Source: Hyphomicrobiales bacterium
GTDB taxonomy: Bacteria; Pseudomonadota; Alphaproteobacteria; Rhizobiales; Xanthobacteraceae
DNA: 43,029 nt
Direction of reading: 5' to 3'
Assembly: GCA_026400425.1 (NCBI GenBank)
Contig: JAPLPC010000218.1
Location: 1-43,029, forward strand
The translations under genes and the position numbers were made by a program. The notes beneath the pieces were generated by a model that saw nothing but the letters and a program-made list of their open reading frames with translations, made no database searches and was not told the DNA's origin. Below, one piece after another: positions 42,245 through 43,029 of this stretch (position 1 is the stretch's first letter; every line of letters starts with the position of its first letter).

Positions 42245-43029
42245 CTAGTTCGGCAGCTTCCCTTGCCCCGACGTCCGCGACGCGTGCCAGATCAGATGCT
42301 CCAGCACTTCTGACGTGCGCAGGGTCGAATTGCGCACACTCTCCAACATCTCTGCGATCCGCCCGGTCTCGACCCCGTATGTGATTTCGAGAGCAGCTAA
42401 CTGTGCATTCTCGACGACCGAGGACAACAAGTTCTGATAGACGAGGTCGGCTTTCGAATCGAGCCGCACGGCATTGATGCGATGGCTGCGGATGATGCCT
42501 TCCTGAAATCGGCTGCGTGCCGCTTCGGCCGCCTTGCGATCCGTCACATCGGAAAAGATCAGGACAAAACCGAGCACCCTATCATTCGTCGGCTGCACCG
42601 GGTCGGCCCGCAGCATCAGCGGCTTCTCGCGATTGCCCTCGTCGCGCAAAAGCAACTCGGCCCGCCATGAGCGCCGATGCTTGATGAGGTCGCCAAGCTT
42701 CCGACGAACGTCGTCTGACGTCTGAAAGGCATCGGCGAGATCGGCAAGCTCATTCAGGTGATGATAGGCATCAGGCAACAGCTGTCTGAACGCGCTATTT
42801 GCCAGCAGAATCCGGCCTGCAGCGTCCGCAATGACGATTGGTTGACCTGAGATTCGAACATGGCTGCTGAACTGGTCGAGCTGGTCCTGCGCGATCAGCG
42901 TCCGCACCGCACGAAACTGCAGCACGATGTCGGAGACGGACTGTCCGATCAGCCGTCCGGCGGCCATGTCCGCCGGCGTCCAGGGATCGGATGTGCCCTC
43001 CACTTGCTGGTGCCATTGCGCAAAGCTGC
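42245..43029 (-). CDS. Bacteriophytochrome C-terminal part (BphP1-like), cut by window edge
   Basis: The frame is open to the window end, giving 261 residues. It begins SFAQWHQQVEGTSDPW, the conserved end of a phytochrome PHY domain (SFxxWxxxVxGxSxPW). A linker helix (DIVLQFRAVRTLIAQDQL), a PAS domain (about IVIADAAGRILLANSAFRQLLP to GFVLIFSDVTDRKAAE) and a helical dimerisation-like end follow. No histidine-kinase ATPase domain is present. This fits the BphP1 class of photosynthetic Bradyrhizobium and Rhodopseudomonas, which sense far-red/red light and act on PpsR rather than by phosphotransfer. The chromophore Cys and GAF domain lie outside the window. Confidence 0.85.
   Translation of the reverse strand, partial: SFAQWHQQVEGTSDPWTPADMAAGRLIGQSVSDIVLQFRAVRTLIAQDQLDQFSSHVRISGQPIVIADAAGRILLANSAFRQLLPDAYHHLNELADLADAFQTSDDVRRKLGDLIKHRRSWRAELLLRDEGNREKPLMLRADPVQPTNDRVLGFVLIFSDVTDRKAAEAARSRFQEGIIRSHRINAVRLDSKADLVYQNLLSSVVENAQLAALEITYGVETGRIAEMLESVRNSTLRTSEVLEHLIWHASRTSGQGKLPN

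Noticed and set aside
1..43029. tRNA, rRNA, CRISPR arrays, insertion sequences or prophage genes
   Set aside because: I found no cloverleaf, no spaced direct-repeat array, and no transposase, integrase or phage motif in any frame.

Overview
The window looks like the chromosome of a purple non-sulfur or photosynthetic alphaproteobacterium. It is most likely a member of the Nitrobacteraceae, related to photosynthetic Bradyrhizobium or Rhodopseudomonas. The reasons are the high GC, the gene order bchFNBHLM-lhaA-puhABC-orf-acsF-puhE-hemA, a bacteriophytochrome and an AerR/PpaA gene beside bchF, a red-type (form IC) RuBisCO operon next to hemA, and several peptide-type ABC transporters. Genus assignment is inference; I ran no search.

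Region 1 (1-14420) is a transport and acyl-CoA island. A rightward set (permease fragment, DppD-like and DppF-like ATPases) converges on a leftward set. The leftward set encodes a DppD-DppF-DppA-DppB-DppC importer, an acyl-CoA synthetase and a 1102-residue single-chain biotin-dependent acyl-CoA carboxylase. A divergent GntR/FCD regulator sits at the head of the leftward operon. A perfect ATTGT-CA-ACAAT palindrome overlaps that operon's -35 box, which suggests substrate-responsive control of uptake, CoA activation and carboxylation of an unknown acid or peptide-like compound.

Region 2 (14466-18209) has an ArsB-type transporter, a roughly 500-bp non-coding stretch with palindromes, a small unknown Cys-rich protein, a DUF2256 protein and an FeS-containing bacterial cryptochrome/(6-4) photolyase of the PhrB/CryB type.

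Region 3 (18232-25284) is a Calvin-Benson operon, cbbF-cbbP-cbbA-cbbL-cbbS-cbbX, with a divergent cbbR. It has no cbbT. The cbbR and hemA stop codons abut with no spacer.

Region 4 (25285-41190) is a roughly 16-kb leftward photosynthesis superoperon from bchF to hemA, with nearly every junction overlapping by 1-26 bases. It supplies 5-aminolevulinate synthesis, Mg chelation, methylation, cyclase, protochlorophyllide reduction, 3-vinyl hydration, and reaction-centre H subunit and assembly factors. A PpsR-like box overlaps the bchF -35 element. Region 5 (41324-43029) holds the B12-binding regulator AerR/PpaA and the C-terminal part of a bacteriophytochrome cut off by the window edge.

The most notable observation is that bchN and bchB, the two NifDK-like subunits of the light-independent protochlorophyllide reductase, carry three separate reading-frame lesions within about 1.8 kb. 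These are one extra A in bchN, one extra C in a C9 tract at the start of bchB, and an internal deletion of roughly 40-50 bp in bchB. I saw no frame break in any other gene of the window. Either the organism has lost this enzyme recently (or switches it by slippage), or the assembly has clustered errors here.
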